Assembly (NCBI RefSeq): GCF_000186265.1
Contig: NC_014934.1
Coordinates: 620,001-684,000 of the forward strand
Direction: 5' to 3'
Source: Cellulophaga algicola DSM 14237
Lineage (GTDB): Bacteria; Bacteroidota; Bacteroidia; Flavobacteriales; Flavobacteriaceae
DNA: 64,000 nt
In this document: piece by piece, positions 26,105 through 35,079 of the stretch
Layout: each line of letters begins with the position of its first letter
Numbering within the stretch: position 1 is the first letter of the stretch
The notes under the pieces: generated by a model
What the model was told of the DNA's origin: nothing
Database searches by the model: none
What the model saw: only the letters and a program-made list of their open reading frames with translations
Translations under genes and position numbers: made by a program

Positions 26105-27556
26105 TTAATTCCAACCACCACCTAGTGCTTTATACATAGCGGTTTGTGCTATCATTTGATCTTTTTTGGTTTCAATAAGTTCAATAGTAGCCTCTAGCGC
26201 GTCACGCTGGGTTAAAAGTACCTCCATATAATCTGCTCTAGCGGACTGAAACAAGCGTATGGAAATATCAATAGACTCCGTTAACGCATCTACCTGCCCT
26301 ACTTTTAAATCAAAGCTTTTCTTTAAGTTATCTATATTAGAAAGTTCATTTGAAACTTCTATATAAGCATTTAAAATAGCTTTTTCATATTCAAAAACTG
26401 CTTGTATCTGCTTATCATTAGCATTTTTATACGCTGCTTTAATCGCATTTCTATTGATTAAAGGCCCTACAACATCCCCAACAACAGAGTACAAAAGAGA
26501 TTCCGGAGTTGTATTTAAATACTTCGGTTTAAAAGCTTCTAAACCTACACTCGTAGTGATATCAAATGAAGGATAGAAATTAGCTTTTGCTACACTTATA
26601 TTCAATTTAGCCGCTTCTAATTCTAGTTCTGCCTGACGAACATCGGTACGATTTAAAAGTAACTGAGAGGGCACACCTGCATACATAGCATCAACAGAAC
26701 CCTTAATAAAATCTTCTGAATTTCTAGCTACTTTTTGTGGAGTTCTACCGACTAAAAAATTAATCTTATTCTCCATTTCAACAATCTGTTGCTTTAGTTC
26801 AAACCTGTGACTTTTATTTTTTAAGACTTCTGCCTCAAACTTTTTAACTGCCAATTCTGTAGCTCTTGCTGCTTGTTTTTGAAGTTTTACCATTTTAAGG
26901 GCATTCTCCTGAATTTCTAGGTTTTGGTCAATGATAGCTAACTGACTATCTACTGCTAAAAGCTCATAATAAGAATTTGCAATTTCGGAAACTATAGTAG
27001 TCACCATAAAATTCTTACCTTCTACCGTAGATAAGTATTCAAAAACGGCAGATTTTTTAGCATTGCGCAACTTCTTCCACACATCTATTTCCCATGAAGC
27101 TGTTAAGCCAAAAGAATAGTTAGTTAATGGTTCAGGAAATTCCTCCCCCTCTCTAATATCAAGGTTTTTTTCCACAGCGCCATTACGCGTATACTCCCCT
27201 ACTTTTTCAACCTCAGCGCCACCAAAATAATTGACAAAAGGCAAATATTCCCCTTTTCGCGCTTTTATTTCATTTTTAGACATATCTACGCGTTGAAGCA
27301 TGATATTTAACTCTTGATTATGCACCAATGCGGTATCTATCAGAGAAACTAAATAAGGGTCTGAAAAGAATTCCTTCCATTTCATCTTAGCCGTATTCAC
27401 GGTATCTGAAGACTGATTTGCATACTGTTCTGGAACACTTTTATTTTCTTCTCTTACTGTTCTAGTAGGTACACAGGCATACACCGTCATAAGAGCTATA
27501 AAACCCACGAAAGACGACTTCCGATACGTTAACACTCTTCCTATATTAATTCTCAT
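26105..27556 (-). CDS. Outer-membrane efflux lipoprotein, TolC/NodT family
   Basis: 483 residues. SpII-type signal ends ALMTVYACVPT (cysteine 28), as in the OprM/NodT branch. Two OEP domains follow with the repeated helical hairpins and beta-barrel strands (WEIDVWKKLRNAKKSA, RTDVRQAELELEAAKLNISVAKANFYPSF, and DYMEVLLTQRDALEA). It forms the outer-membrane channel of a tripartite pump. Its start overlaps the end of the RND gene by 11 bases, so the two are translationally coupled. Last gene of the operon. Confidence 0.92.
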   Translation of the reverse strand: MRINIGRVLTYRKSSFVGFIALMTVYACVPTRTVREENKSVPEQYANQSSDTVNTAKMKWKEFFSDPYLVSLIDTALVHNQELNIMLQRVDMSKNEIKARKGEYLPFVNYFGGAEVEKVGEYTRNGAVEKNLDIREGEEFPEPLTNYSFGLTASWEIDVWKKLRNAKKSAVFEYLSTVEGKNFMVTTIVSEIANSYYELLAVDSQLAIIDQNLEIQENALKMVKLQKQAARATELAVKKFEAEVLKNKSHRFELKQQIVEMENKINFLVGRTPQKVARNSEDFIKGSVDAMYAGVPSQLLLNRTDVRQAELELEAAKLNISVAKANFYPSFDITTSVGLEAFKPKYLNTTPESLLYSVVGDVVGPLINRNAIKAAYKNANDKQIQAVFEYEKAILNAYIEVSNELSNIDNLKKSFDLKVGQVDALTESIDISIRLFQSARADYMEVLLTQRDALEATIELIETKKDQMIAQTAMYKALGGGWN

Positions 27557-30500
27557 TATCTTTCTTTTTGGTTAATTTTTTCAAAAGTTTTTTAATCTCA
27601 CGAAGTGATGTTCTTGTGTTACCCTCTACTTCCGTTTCTCTTATAAACTCTTCTGAAACTGGCTCTGTAGCTTCTCCTTTTATAAGACTTCTACCATCTG
27701 CCATGGTTCCGAAAATATAATACAAGCCAGGAATAAGTATTACTCCAAAAATAGTACCGATTAGCATACCACCCATTGCAGAACCACCAATAGTTCTATT
27801 CCCGATTGCCCCTGCTCCACTAGCAATTACAAGTGGAATTAAACCAGCAATAAAAGCAAAAGAGGTCATTAAAATAGGTCTAAATCTAGAGCGAGAACCC
27901 TCTATTGCAGCCTCTAATACCGTGGCACCTTGCCTACGCTTCTGGACCGCAAATTCTATAATTAATACGGCATTTTTACCGAGTAGCCCTACTAGCATAA
28001 TTACTCCAATTTGTGCATACACATCATTTGCTAATCCCATTACTTTAAGTAAAGCAAACGAACCAAATATCCCTACTGGTAATGATAAGATAACAGCAAA
28101 TGGCAATAAGAAACTTTCATACTGCGCCGCAAGAACAAAATAAACAAAGATTAATACGATGGCAAAAATATAGATAGACTCGCTTCCTCTATTTGCTTCA
28201 TCATACGAAAGACCTTCCCAAGCAATATCATACCCTCTAGGCAGTGTTTCTTTTGCCACTTCTTTGATAGCTGTAATAGCATCTCCTGTAGTAAAACCAG
28301 GAGCTGGAAGTCCGTTTATAGAGGCCGAATTATACAAGTTATAACGCGTAATCTCATTTGGCCCCAACTTCTTCTCTAAAGTCATGAACGCCGAATAGGG
28401 CACCATTTCACCCTCTTCATTTTTAACAAATAACTTATCTAAATCTGTTGGTAATGCTCTATACTCCGGAGCAGCTTGTGTATACACTTTAAAGAATCTT
28501 CCAAAACGTATAAAACCTTGCTCATAAGTACTCCCTATTAGAATGTTTAGATTTTCCATTGCATTGCCAATAGTAACCCCTTTCTGCATGGCAATTTTAT
28601 TATTTATTTTTAACTTATACTGAGGATAATTAGCAGAGTAAAAAGTAAACAAACCAGACAACTCTTCTCGTTCTCCTAAAGCTGTCATGAAATCATTATT
28701 AATTTTTTCAAAAGCATGATAATCTGTAGAGTTTGTTTTATCTAACAAACGCATGGAGAAACCCCCTGAAGAACCAAAACCTGGTACCGCTGGTGGCTCA
28801 AAATATTCAATCACCGCACCTAAATCTTTAGTCTCTTCTTCTAAAAGCTCCATAATTTCATGTACAGAATGGCTACGTTCTGACCACGGCTTAAGGTTAA
28901 TTAAACACGTACCCGCATTTGAACCTCTACCTTCCGTCATAATTTCGTACCCTGCTAATGATGAAACCGACGCTACACCATCCATTTCTTCACATATTTT
29001 CTGAAGTTTTCTGGCCACATCATTGGTACGCTCCAAAGTTGCTCCCGGAGGTGTTTGAATAATCGCATAGATCATCCCTTGATCTTCATTAGGAATAAAC
29101 CCTGCAGGTAATACTTTGCTGGTTAAAAATATTCCAACACAAAAGGCTATTAGAATTCCGAAAGTAACCATACGTCTAGCTACAATTTTATTCAAAACTT
29201 TAACATAGGTACCAGTTAACCTCTCAAACCCTTTATTAAACCAAGCTATAAACTTATCTATAGGCGACTTACTTTTAGGCTTGCCATGATTATTTTTTAA
29301 CAATACCGCACATAACACTGGCGTTAAGGTAAGCGCTACAATTGCAGAAATTATAATTGACCCAGCCATGGTGATAGAGAACTGACGGTAGAAAACCCCT
29401 ACAGGTCCCGACATAAATGAGATAGGAATAAAAACAGAAACCATTACCAAAGTAATTGCTATAATTGCCCCTCCTATTTCGCCTAAAACAGCATAAGAAG
29501 CATTGTACGGTGTGAGGTTCTCTTCCTCCATTTTAACATGTACAGCTTCTACAACTACAATGGCATTATCTACTACAATACCAATAGCTAACACTAATGC
29601 AAATAAGGTAATTAGGTTAATGGAAAGTCCAAAAAGTTGCATCACAAAAAATGCTCCAATCAAAGAAACAGGTACTGCAATAATCGGAATTAACGTAGAA
29701 CGCCAATCTCCTAAAAATAAAAATACCACAATAGCCACTAATATAAAGGCATCTCTAAGTGTATGAATTACTTGCTCAATAGAGGCATCTAAGAAATTAG
29801 AAACATCATAACTTATTTTATAATCTACACCAGGAGGTAATTCTGCTTTAAGTTCTACTAACTTATTTTTAACTTCATCAATAACATCTTTACCATTACT
29901 ACCCAAAGTCTGTTTTAAAATAATGGATGCGGAAGGATGCCCATCTAAATTGGAATAAATATCAAAAAACTCACTTCCTAATTCTACGTCGGCTACATCT
30001 TTTAATTTTAAAAGCTCTCCTTCTTCAGTCGCACGAATAATAATATCTTCATATTGTTCAGGTTCAGAATACCTCTCTTCATAGGTCAATACATATTCTA
30101 AAGCTTGTGAGGTTTTACCAGAGCTACCTCCCAACCTTCCTGGTCGGGCAATTATACTCTGGTCTTGCATAGCTTCCATCACTTCTTCTGCAGAGACATT
30201 ATAGGCACGCATACGATCTGGTTTTAACCAAACCCGCATTGCATATTTACGGCTCCCTAATATTTGAGCACTCGCAATCCCATCAATACGTTGTATTTCT
30301 GGAATTATTTTTGTGTATGCATAGTTGTATAAGAATAATTCATCATCATCTTCTTGTGTACTAAATAAGTTCACATACATTAACATACTTGGTTGTACAG
30401 GAGTAATTACTACTCCTTCTCGCTGAACCAATTCTGGCAATAAAGGCATCACTTGATCGACCCTTGTTTTTACCATTACCACAGCTTGGTTTGGATCGGT

Positions 30501-30791
30501 ACCTGGTTCAAAAATAATCCGTAACGTACCTTCACCAGCACTTGTAGCATCGGAAGCAATGTAACGCATTCCCTGTACTCCATTAATTGCAGTTTCTAAA
30601 GGAATAAGGGTTGAGTTTACCAATACATCTGCACTAGCACCTGGATAGGCTATAAAAATATTAACTGTTGTTGGTGCAATTTGCGGAAATTGAGATATAG
30701 GCAATTGTTTTATAGCCAGTAATCCCGTAAATACAATTATTACCGATATGACTATAGCCAGCACCGGTCTTTTTAAAAATTTACTAAACAT
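27546..30791 (-). CDS. RND efflux transporter, HAE1 (AcrB/MexB) family
   Basis: 1081 residues, slightly longer than AcrB because of a charged C-terminal tail. Features: N-terminal MFSKFLKRPVLAIVIS, 12 membrane helices in two halves, the proton-relay aspartates in TM4 (LALVLAIGIVVDNAIVVVE), GGSSGKTSQ-type pore regions, and AAIEGSRSRFRPILMT in the second half. It drives proton-coupled export of hydrophobic compounds from the periplasm. The substrate range cannot be read. It lies between its adaptor (25-base gap) and outer-membrane partner (overlap). Confidence 0.95.
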   Translation of the reverse strand: MFSKFLKRPVLAIVISVIIVFTGLLAIKQLPISQFPQIAPTTVNIFIAYPGASADVLVNSTLIPLETAINGVQGMRYIASDATSAGEGTLRIIFEPGTDPNQAVVMVKTRVDQVMPLLPELVQREGVVITPVQPSMLMYVNLFSTQEDDDELFLYNYAYTKIIPEIQRIDGIASAQILGSRKYAMRVWLKPDRMRAYNVSAEEVMEAMQDQSIIARPGRLGGSSGKTSQALEYVLTYEERYSEPEQYEDIIIRATEEGELLKLKDVADVELGSEFFDIYSNLDGHPSASIILKQTLGSNGKDVIDEVKNKLVELKAELPPGVDYKISYDVSNFLDASIEQVIHTLRDAFILVAIVVFLFLGDWRSTLIPIIAVPVSLIGAFFVMQLFGLSINLITLFALVLAIGIVVDNAIVVVEAVHVKMEEENLTPYNASYAVLGEIGGAIIAITLVMVSVFIPISFMSGPVGVFYRQFSITMAGSIIISAIVALTLTPVLCAVLLKNNHGKPKSKSPIDKFIAWFNKGFERLTGTYVKVLNKIVARRMVTFGILIAFCVGIFLTSKVLPAGFIPNEDQGMIYAIIQTPPGATLERTNDVARKLQKICEEMDGVASVSSLAGYEIMTEGRGSNAGTCLINLKPWSERSHSVHEIMELLEEETKDLGAVIEYFEPPAVPGFGSSGGFSMRLLDKTNSTDYHAFEKINNDFMTALGEREELSGLFTFYSANYPQYKLKINNKIAMQKGVTIGNAMENLNILIGSTYEQGFIRFGRFFKVYTQAAPEYRALPTDLDKLFVKNEEGEMVPYSAFMTLEKKLGPNEITRYNLYNSASINGLPAPGFTTGDAITAIKEVAKETLPRGYDIAWEGLSYDEANRGSESIYIFAIVLIFVYFVLAAQYESFLLPFAVILSLPVGIFGSFALLKVMGLANDVYAQIGVIMLVGLLGKNAVLIIEFAVQKRRQGATVLEAAIEGSRSRFRPILMTSFAFIAGLIPLVIASGAGAIGNRTIGGSAMGGMLIGTIFGVILIPGLYYIFGTMADGRSLIKGEATEPVSEEFIRETEVEGNTRTSLREIKKLLKKLTKKKDNEN

Positions 30792-30816
30792 TTTTTTTTG
30801 TGAGATTAGGTTAAAA

Positions 30817-31899
30817 TTACTCTGCGTAAAGCGCTAAGTTTGATATGACCGAATTTGGTTCCACAAACTCAATGGCTACTTTCTGTTGGTCTTTTACCAT
30901 ACGAATCCCATCCAATATAATCTTGTCATTTTCAGACAACCCTTTATCTACAACAAATAAGTCTTTCATTTCTGCTGCTACATGAATTAAACGTTGTTTG
31001 ACAATATTATCTTTGTCTACTACAAAAACATATTTCTTATCTAAAATTTCAAAGGTTGATTTTTGAGGAATAATCAACACATCTTTAAAAGGAATTTTCA
31101 TTAAAATACTACCTGTTTCCCCATGGCGAAGTATGCCATCTGGATTATCAAAGGTTGCTCTAAAAGCTATATTCCCCGTCTGATTATTAAAATCTGCTTC
31201 AATAGTCTCTACTATTCCTGTTTGATTAAAGACTTTATTATTCGCCATTAATAACCCAACAGACTTTTTTACATCTTTATCTTTACTCGTGATATAGTCT
31301 AGATATTCTGATTCTGGAACATTAAAATACACCCACATTTTACTATTATCAGATAGTGTTGTTAACAACTCTCCTTCATCTAAAAGACTACCTTCACGCA
31401 CATGCAAGTGATTCATAATTCCTGCAAAAGGGGCTTTAATTGCCGTAAAGCCTAAATGTGTTTTTGCCAGTGACACTTCTGCATTAGCTTTATCAAAATT
31501 TGCTTTAGCCATTAAAAGTTCATTTTCTGAAACTACCTTTCCGTCTGCTAATAATTGCGTATTCTTTAATTCAATTTCTGCAACCTTAGCTTCAGCAGCA
31601 GCTTTTTGTAAATCTGCCTGATATACATTTGGCATAATTTGAAACATAGCCTGTCCTTTTTTCAAATTCTGACCTTCATCAACCGAAATATGTTGTAAAT
31701 ATCCTTTTTCCAGTGCACGAATTTCTATATGTCTTATAGAATGAATTTGACTAACATAATCTTTAGTTATAGAGGTGTCTTTTTTCACAGGACTGGTTAC
31801 AAGAAATTTAGCTTCTTCTTGTTTTTCCTCTTTTTTTGTACCGCAGCTTGTTAATATCAATAACACAAGCACGCCAATAAACATAGGAGTTTTACTCAT
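30817..31899 (-). CDS. RND periplasmic adaptor lipoprotein (MFP family)
   Basis: 360 residues. SpII signal VLLILTSCGTKK (cysteine 19), so anchored in the inner membrane. Layout of the AcrA/MexA family: lipoyl half-domains around a coiled-coil hairpin (AEAKVAEIELKNTQLLADGKVVSENELLMAKANFDKA... is the hairpin), then FTAIKAPFAGIMNHLHVREGSLL and a beta-barrel. It couples the RND pump to the outer-membrane channel. First gene of the three-gene operon, 25 bases ahead of the pump gene. I see no regulator next to the operon. Confidence 0.93.
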   Translation of the reverse strand: MSKTPMFIGVLVLLILTSCGTKKEEKQEEAKFLVTSPVKKDTSITKDYVSQIHSIRHIEIRALEKGYLQHISVDEGQNLKKGQAMFQIMPNVYQADLQKAAAEAKVAEIELKNTQLLADGKVVSENELLMAKANFDKANAEVSLAKTHLGFTAIKAPFAGIMNHLHVREGSLLDEGELLTTLSDNSKMWVYFNVPESEYLDYITSKDKDVKKSVGLLMANNKVFNQTGIVETIEADFNNQTGNIAFRATFDNPDGILRHGETGSILMKIPFKDVLIIPQKSTFEILDKKYVFVVDKDNIVKQRLIHVAAEMKDLFVVDKGLSENDKIILDGIRMVKDQQKVAIEFVEPNSVISNLALYAE

Positions 31900-32047
31900 A
31901 GTTTTACTAGATTAAATAATTTATTTTTTTAGTTTGAAATAGCAGCAAGCCTAAATCTTATTTAATTAAGACTCACCAATTTGATTTGTAAAAATTTTAA
32001 AACGGATAATTGGTAACCCTAGAAGTAGTAGGCTACCTAAAAATATA

Positions 32048-32464
32048 TCAGATGCGATATACTTGAAAACGTTCATAATGTTTAAAAGAAACCATTACAC
32101 GTTTAGCTTCAAAAGAAAGTGTATTTTTCTGAAGTTTACTTGAAAGATGTATCGCTATATCATCATTTGAAAAGAGAACAAAAAAAGTGTTACTACTTAA
32201 TTTTTCTTGTGAAGAATTTTTTTCTTCATTCTCTTCTTCAACATCTGTAATTTCAGCAAAATGTTTTTCATGTGAGTTTAAATCAAGAGCTTCTACTAAC
32301 TCATGAATAGACTGTTCATCATTCAAGTGATCACCAAAAAGATCTAAAGATTTAAAGTTTTGAAATACAAAGGAGTCTCCAATATTGGAGGTATTGGCAT
32401 TGCATCCGCTTGCTATTAGAATACAAATTAGAAGTAAAAATTGCCCAATTGCCTTTTTCATCAA
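32048..32464 (-). CDS. Small lipoprotein, unknown function
   Basis: 138 residues. Signal MMKKAIGQFLLLICILIASGCNAN is a typical SpII site (cysteine 21). A strongly acidic middle (EEENEEKNSSQEK) and a beta-rich C-terminus (LSFEAKRVMVSFKHYERFQVYRI). It precedes the efflux operon by 148 bases on the same strand; whether it shares the transcript is unclear. No family recognised. Confidence 0.6.
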   Translation of the reverse strand: MMKKAIGQFLLLICILIASGCNANTSNIGDSFVFQNFKSLDLFGDHLNDEQSIHELVEALDLNSHEKHFAEITDVEEENEEKNSSQEKLSSNTFFVLFSNDDIAIHLSSKLQKNTLSFEAKRVMVSFKHYERFQVYRI

Positions 32465-32815
32465 GGGAGCAAAACTATACTATGAAATAGAAGTGCACAA
32501 ACATATGCTTGTTAAAAAAAGTTAAATTAAAAAATAAATCTAATTATTACACTTTCAATAATTTAGGAGCTTAATTTTAAGAATAGTACACATCTAGACT
32601 CTTTTAAATAGCTTTACATCAATTAAAACAAATACCGCCTCTTATCGTTATTTTCGCAATAGTATCCCCATAATACTACTGCACCAACAAAATAAAGTTC
32701 CTATTTTACTAACGCTCCAATTTATCACCGTGAATTCTACTTCCTTTTTCTAATACAATTTAAAAAGCTTAAGTTTAGGATACGAACTAATCACCAATTA
32801 AAATTTTAGATCAAA
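32465..32815. other. Intergenic region between divergent genes
   Basis: 351 bases upstream of both the small lipoprotein and the dipeptidase. It must hold two promoters, but I see no exact TAnnTTTG match, hairpin or small ORF I would defend. Confidence 0.5.
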
Positions 32816-34114
32816 ATGAAAAAAAAACCAATACTCTATTTTACATTACTAGCAACAACCCTATTCTTTTCATGTAAAGAGACCCCAAAAGAAACCGTAG
32901 TACCAGAAACTCTAGAGCAAAAGGCGCATCGTATACATGAAAATGTAATTACTATTGACACCCACAATGATATCAATGTGGCTAATTTTACGGATAGCAT
33001 TAATTATACAGAACGTTTGGATACGCAAATAAACTTACCAAAAATGGAAGAAGGCGGTTTAGATGTCTCTTGGTTGATTGTATATACAGGCCAAGACTCA
33101 CTAACACCTTCTGGCTACAAAAAGGCAGCAAAAAATGCAATGGAGAAATTTGCTGCTATCCATAAGTTATGTGAACAAATTGCTCCGGATAAAATTGAAT
33201 TAGCCCTAACTTCTGAAGATGTAAGACGCATCAATAGTGCCGGTAAAAAAGTAGCGATGATAGGTGTTGAAAATGCTTATCCTATTGGAGAAGATCTTTC
33301 TAATTTTAAAAAATATTATGATTTGGGTGCCCGTTATATTTCATTAGCACACAATGGCCATAGTCAGTTTTCTGATTCTAATACAGGAGAAAATGATAGC
33401 ATTTGGCTTTACAATGGTTTAAGTGATTTGGGCAAACAAGGAATTACAGCGATGAATAAGCTCGGGATAATGATAGACATATCACATCCTTCCAAGGAAG
33501 CCATGAAACAAATGATTACCTTATCTAAAGCTCCTATAATAGCATCTCACTCTTCTGCTCGTGCTCTTTGTAATCATAGTAGAAATTTAGATGATGAGCA
33601 ATTACTTCTTCTAAAAGAAAATGGGGGCGTAGTACAAACCGTTGCTTTTAGCTCCTACCTAAATACCGAAAAGCATGAGGCAAGAGCAGCGTATATGAAA
33701 AATAGCTATAAAAAAATTGCAGACTCGCTTGATATTAAATTATATGATCGTTCAGAAATTAGCACTCTTTCCGATATTGAAAAGAAAGTATTTTTTAGTA
33801 ATTATACAAAAGTGAAAAAAATTGGAGATGAACTAGCTGCTACTGATAAAAAAGCACCACCAGCAGTAAATGTATCTGATTTTATTGATCACGTAGATTA
33901 CCTTGTGAAACTAATAGGCATTGATCATGTAGGCTTAAGTTCTGACTTTGATGGTGGTGGCGGAATTGAAGGTTGGGCAGATGCTTCTGAAACGTACAAC
34001 GTAACCTTAGAACTAGTAAAAAGAGGATATTCCGAAGAAGATATTGCTAAACTTTGGGGAGGTAATTTACTTCGCGTTTTAGATGAAGTACAAGCTATTT
34101 CTAAAACTATATAA
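32816..34114 (+). CDS. Membrane dipeptidase-like lipoprotein, peptidase M19
   Basis: 432 residues. SpII signal LATTLFFSCKET (cysteine 20). M19 renal-dipeptidase fold: metal motif ITIDTHNDIN near 50, the bridging glutamate in MIGVENAYPI, histidines in SLAHNGHSQF and IDISHPS and IIASHSSARALC, and the C-terminal SSDFDGGG. Binuclear zinc enzymes that hydrolyse dipeptides, including some D-amino-acid ones. Envelope-anchored. Monocistronic by context, ending in a strong terminator. Confidence 0.93.
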   Translation: MKKKPILYFTLLATTLFFSCKETPKETVVPETLEQKAHRIHENVITIDTHNDINVANFTDSINYTERLDTQINLPKMEEGGLDVSWLIVYTGQDSLTPSGYKKAAKNAMEKFAAIHKLCEQIAPDKIELALTSEDVRRINSAGKKVAMIGVENAYPIGEDLSNFKKYYDLGARYISLAHNGHSQFSDSNTGENDSIWLYNGLSDLGKQGITAMNKLGIMIDISHPSKEAMKQMITLSKAPIIASHSSARALCNHSRNLDDEQLLLLKENGGVVQTVAFSSYLNTEKHEARAAYMKNSYKKIADSLDIKLYDRSEISTLSDIEKKVFFSNYTKVKKIGDELAATDKKAPPAVNVSDFIDHVDYLVKLIGIDHVGLSSDFDGGGGIEGWADASETYNVTLELVKRGYSEEDIAKLWGGNLLRVLDEVQAISKTI

Positions 34115-34115
34115 C

Positions 34116-34153
34116 AAAGAATGGGTAAAACTATGCTGTTTTACCCATTCTTT
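34116..34153. terminator. Bidirectional terminator inside the end of the response-regulator gene
   Basis: Perfect 15-bp arms (34116-34130 and 34139-34153) around an 8-base loop. The right arm overlaps the last codons of the minus-strand regulator, whose final residues are encoded inside the hairpin; the left arm follows the dipeptidase stop. Confidence 0.85.
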
Positions 34154-34553
34154 CATTTTCTATATCTTTTAAAAGAATTTCAAATTTTGAATCGGTAAGC
34201 GGTTTGCTAATAAAATCTTTAACCACCTTATATTCTTTAGACTTTTCTATATCAACAGAAAAAATAGAAGAACTTAATATATAAATTCTAGTTTTGTTTT
34301 CTATATCTGGAATTTTGCAGAATTCATCCAAAAAATCCCAACCATCCATAATAGGCATATTTAAATCTAAGAAGATTACTTCTGGTAAAGTTTGATTTGT
34401 TTTAACGAGTGTTACCAAATCATCCAAAGCCTCTTCACCGTCTTCAAACACCATAATATTTGAACAGAATTTACCATTGCTATTTAAAATAACTTTTGTT
34501 CCATATACAAATATCGGATCATCATCAATAATACAAACAGTATCAATTTTCAT
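34131..34553 (-). CDS. Single-domain response regulator
   Basis: 140 residues from the ATG at 34553 (the longer frame adds MCLVFIVNT, out of character). Receiver domain only: acidic pair D10-D11, phosphoacceptor D63 in VIFLDLNMPIMDGW, the Thr/Ser switch in YILSSSIFS, and the conserved lysine in FISKPL. No output domain, so it signals by protein contact, as CheY-type or Bacteroidota RRs do. No kinase adjacent; the two PAS kinases in this window are the nearest, but pairing is speculation. Confidence 0.9.
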   Translation of the reverse strand: MKIDTVCIIDDDPIFVYGTKVILNSNGKFCSNIMVFEDGEEALDDLVTLVKTNQTLPEVIFLDLNMPIMDGWDFLDEFCKIPDIENKTRIYILSSSIFSVDIEKSKEYKVVKDFISKPLTDSKFEILLKDIENERMGKTA

Positions 34554-34619
34554 AGTGTTCACAATAAAAACTAGACACAAATGTAAGATAAATCTTATAA
34601 CAACAAAAGAACTTGCCTT

Positions 34620-35069
34620 TTAAATTGATTTCAACAACCATTCTTTTTCGCTATTACATTCTTTTTCAAAAGATAATTTAAAATTATTTTTTTCATAAAA
34701 CCGTATTAAGCCCTCTTCCTCAATGGTTAACCAAAAATAATTATCAGGATAATACTGTTTTAAGCTCTTTAACCATAAGGAACCTAAATCTTCTCCTCTC
34801 CTAGCTTCTAAAACCCATAAATACCCAATATAATAACTTTTTGATGCTAATAATAGCTGTGCTTCCTCTTTAAAAAATTGCATATCTGCAGTTATATCTT
34901 TAAAAAGAATACCTCCAGCAATTACTTTGTTCTCTTCTTTTAGTACAAATATTTCTGAAGTAGCACTCCCCTTTTCCCAAACTAACTGTAAGGCTTCTTG
35001 CCAATCTACAGGTAATATCTTAAAAAAATCATCTGGATTACCGGTATGTTTTAAAAATTCTAGAGCCAT
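34620..35069 (-). CDS. GNAT-fold acetyltransferase-like protein
   Basis: 149 residues from the ATG at 35069. The longer reading from 35135 would overlap the upstream gene by 56 bases, while this start leaves 10. GNAT pattern: KEENKVIAGGILF, then SYYIGYLWVLEARRGEDLGSLWLK with the acetyl-CoA loop (R-R-G-x-x-L-G-S) and IRFYEKNNFKLSFEK at the C-terminus. Directly follows the PurD-like gene, so the two are likely one operon and may modify the same kind of substrate. Confidence 0.75.
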   Translation of the reverse strand: MALEFLKHTGNPDDFFKILPVDWQEALQLVWEKGSATSEIFVLKEENKVIAGGILFKDITADMQFFKEEAQLLLASKSYYIGYLWVLEARRGEDLGSLWLKSLKQYYPDNYFWLTIEEEGLIRFYEKNNFKLSFEKECNSEKEWLLKSI

Positions 35070-35079
35070 AATTTTACTT

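Noticed and set aside
26105-31899. Efflux operon as a metal-specific (CusA) pump
   Set aside because: The RND protein has the HAE1 aspartate pair in TM4 and no methionine-rich metal pathway I can see; drug or hydrophobe export fits better.
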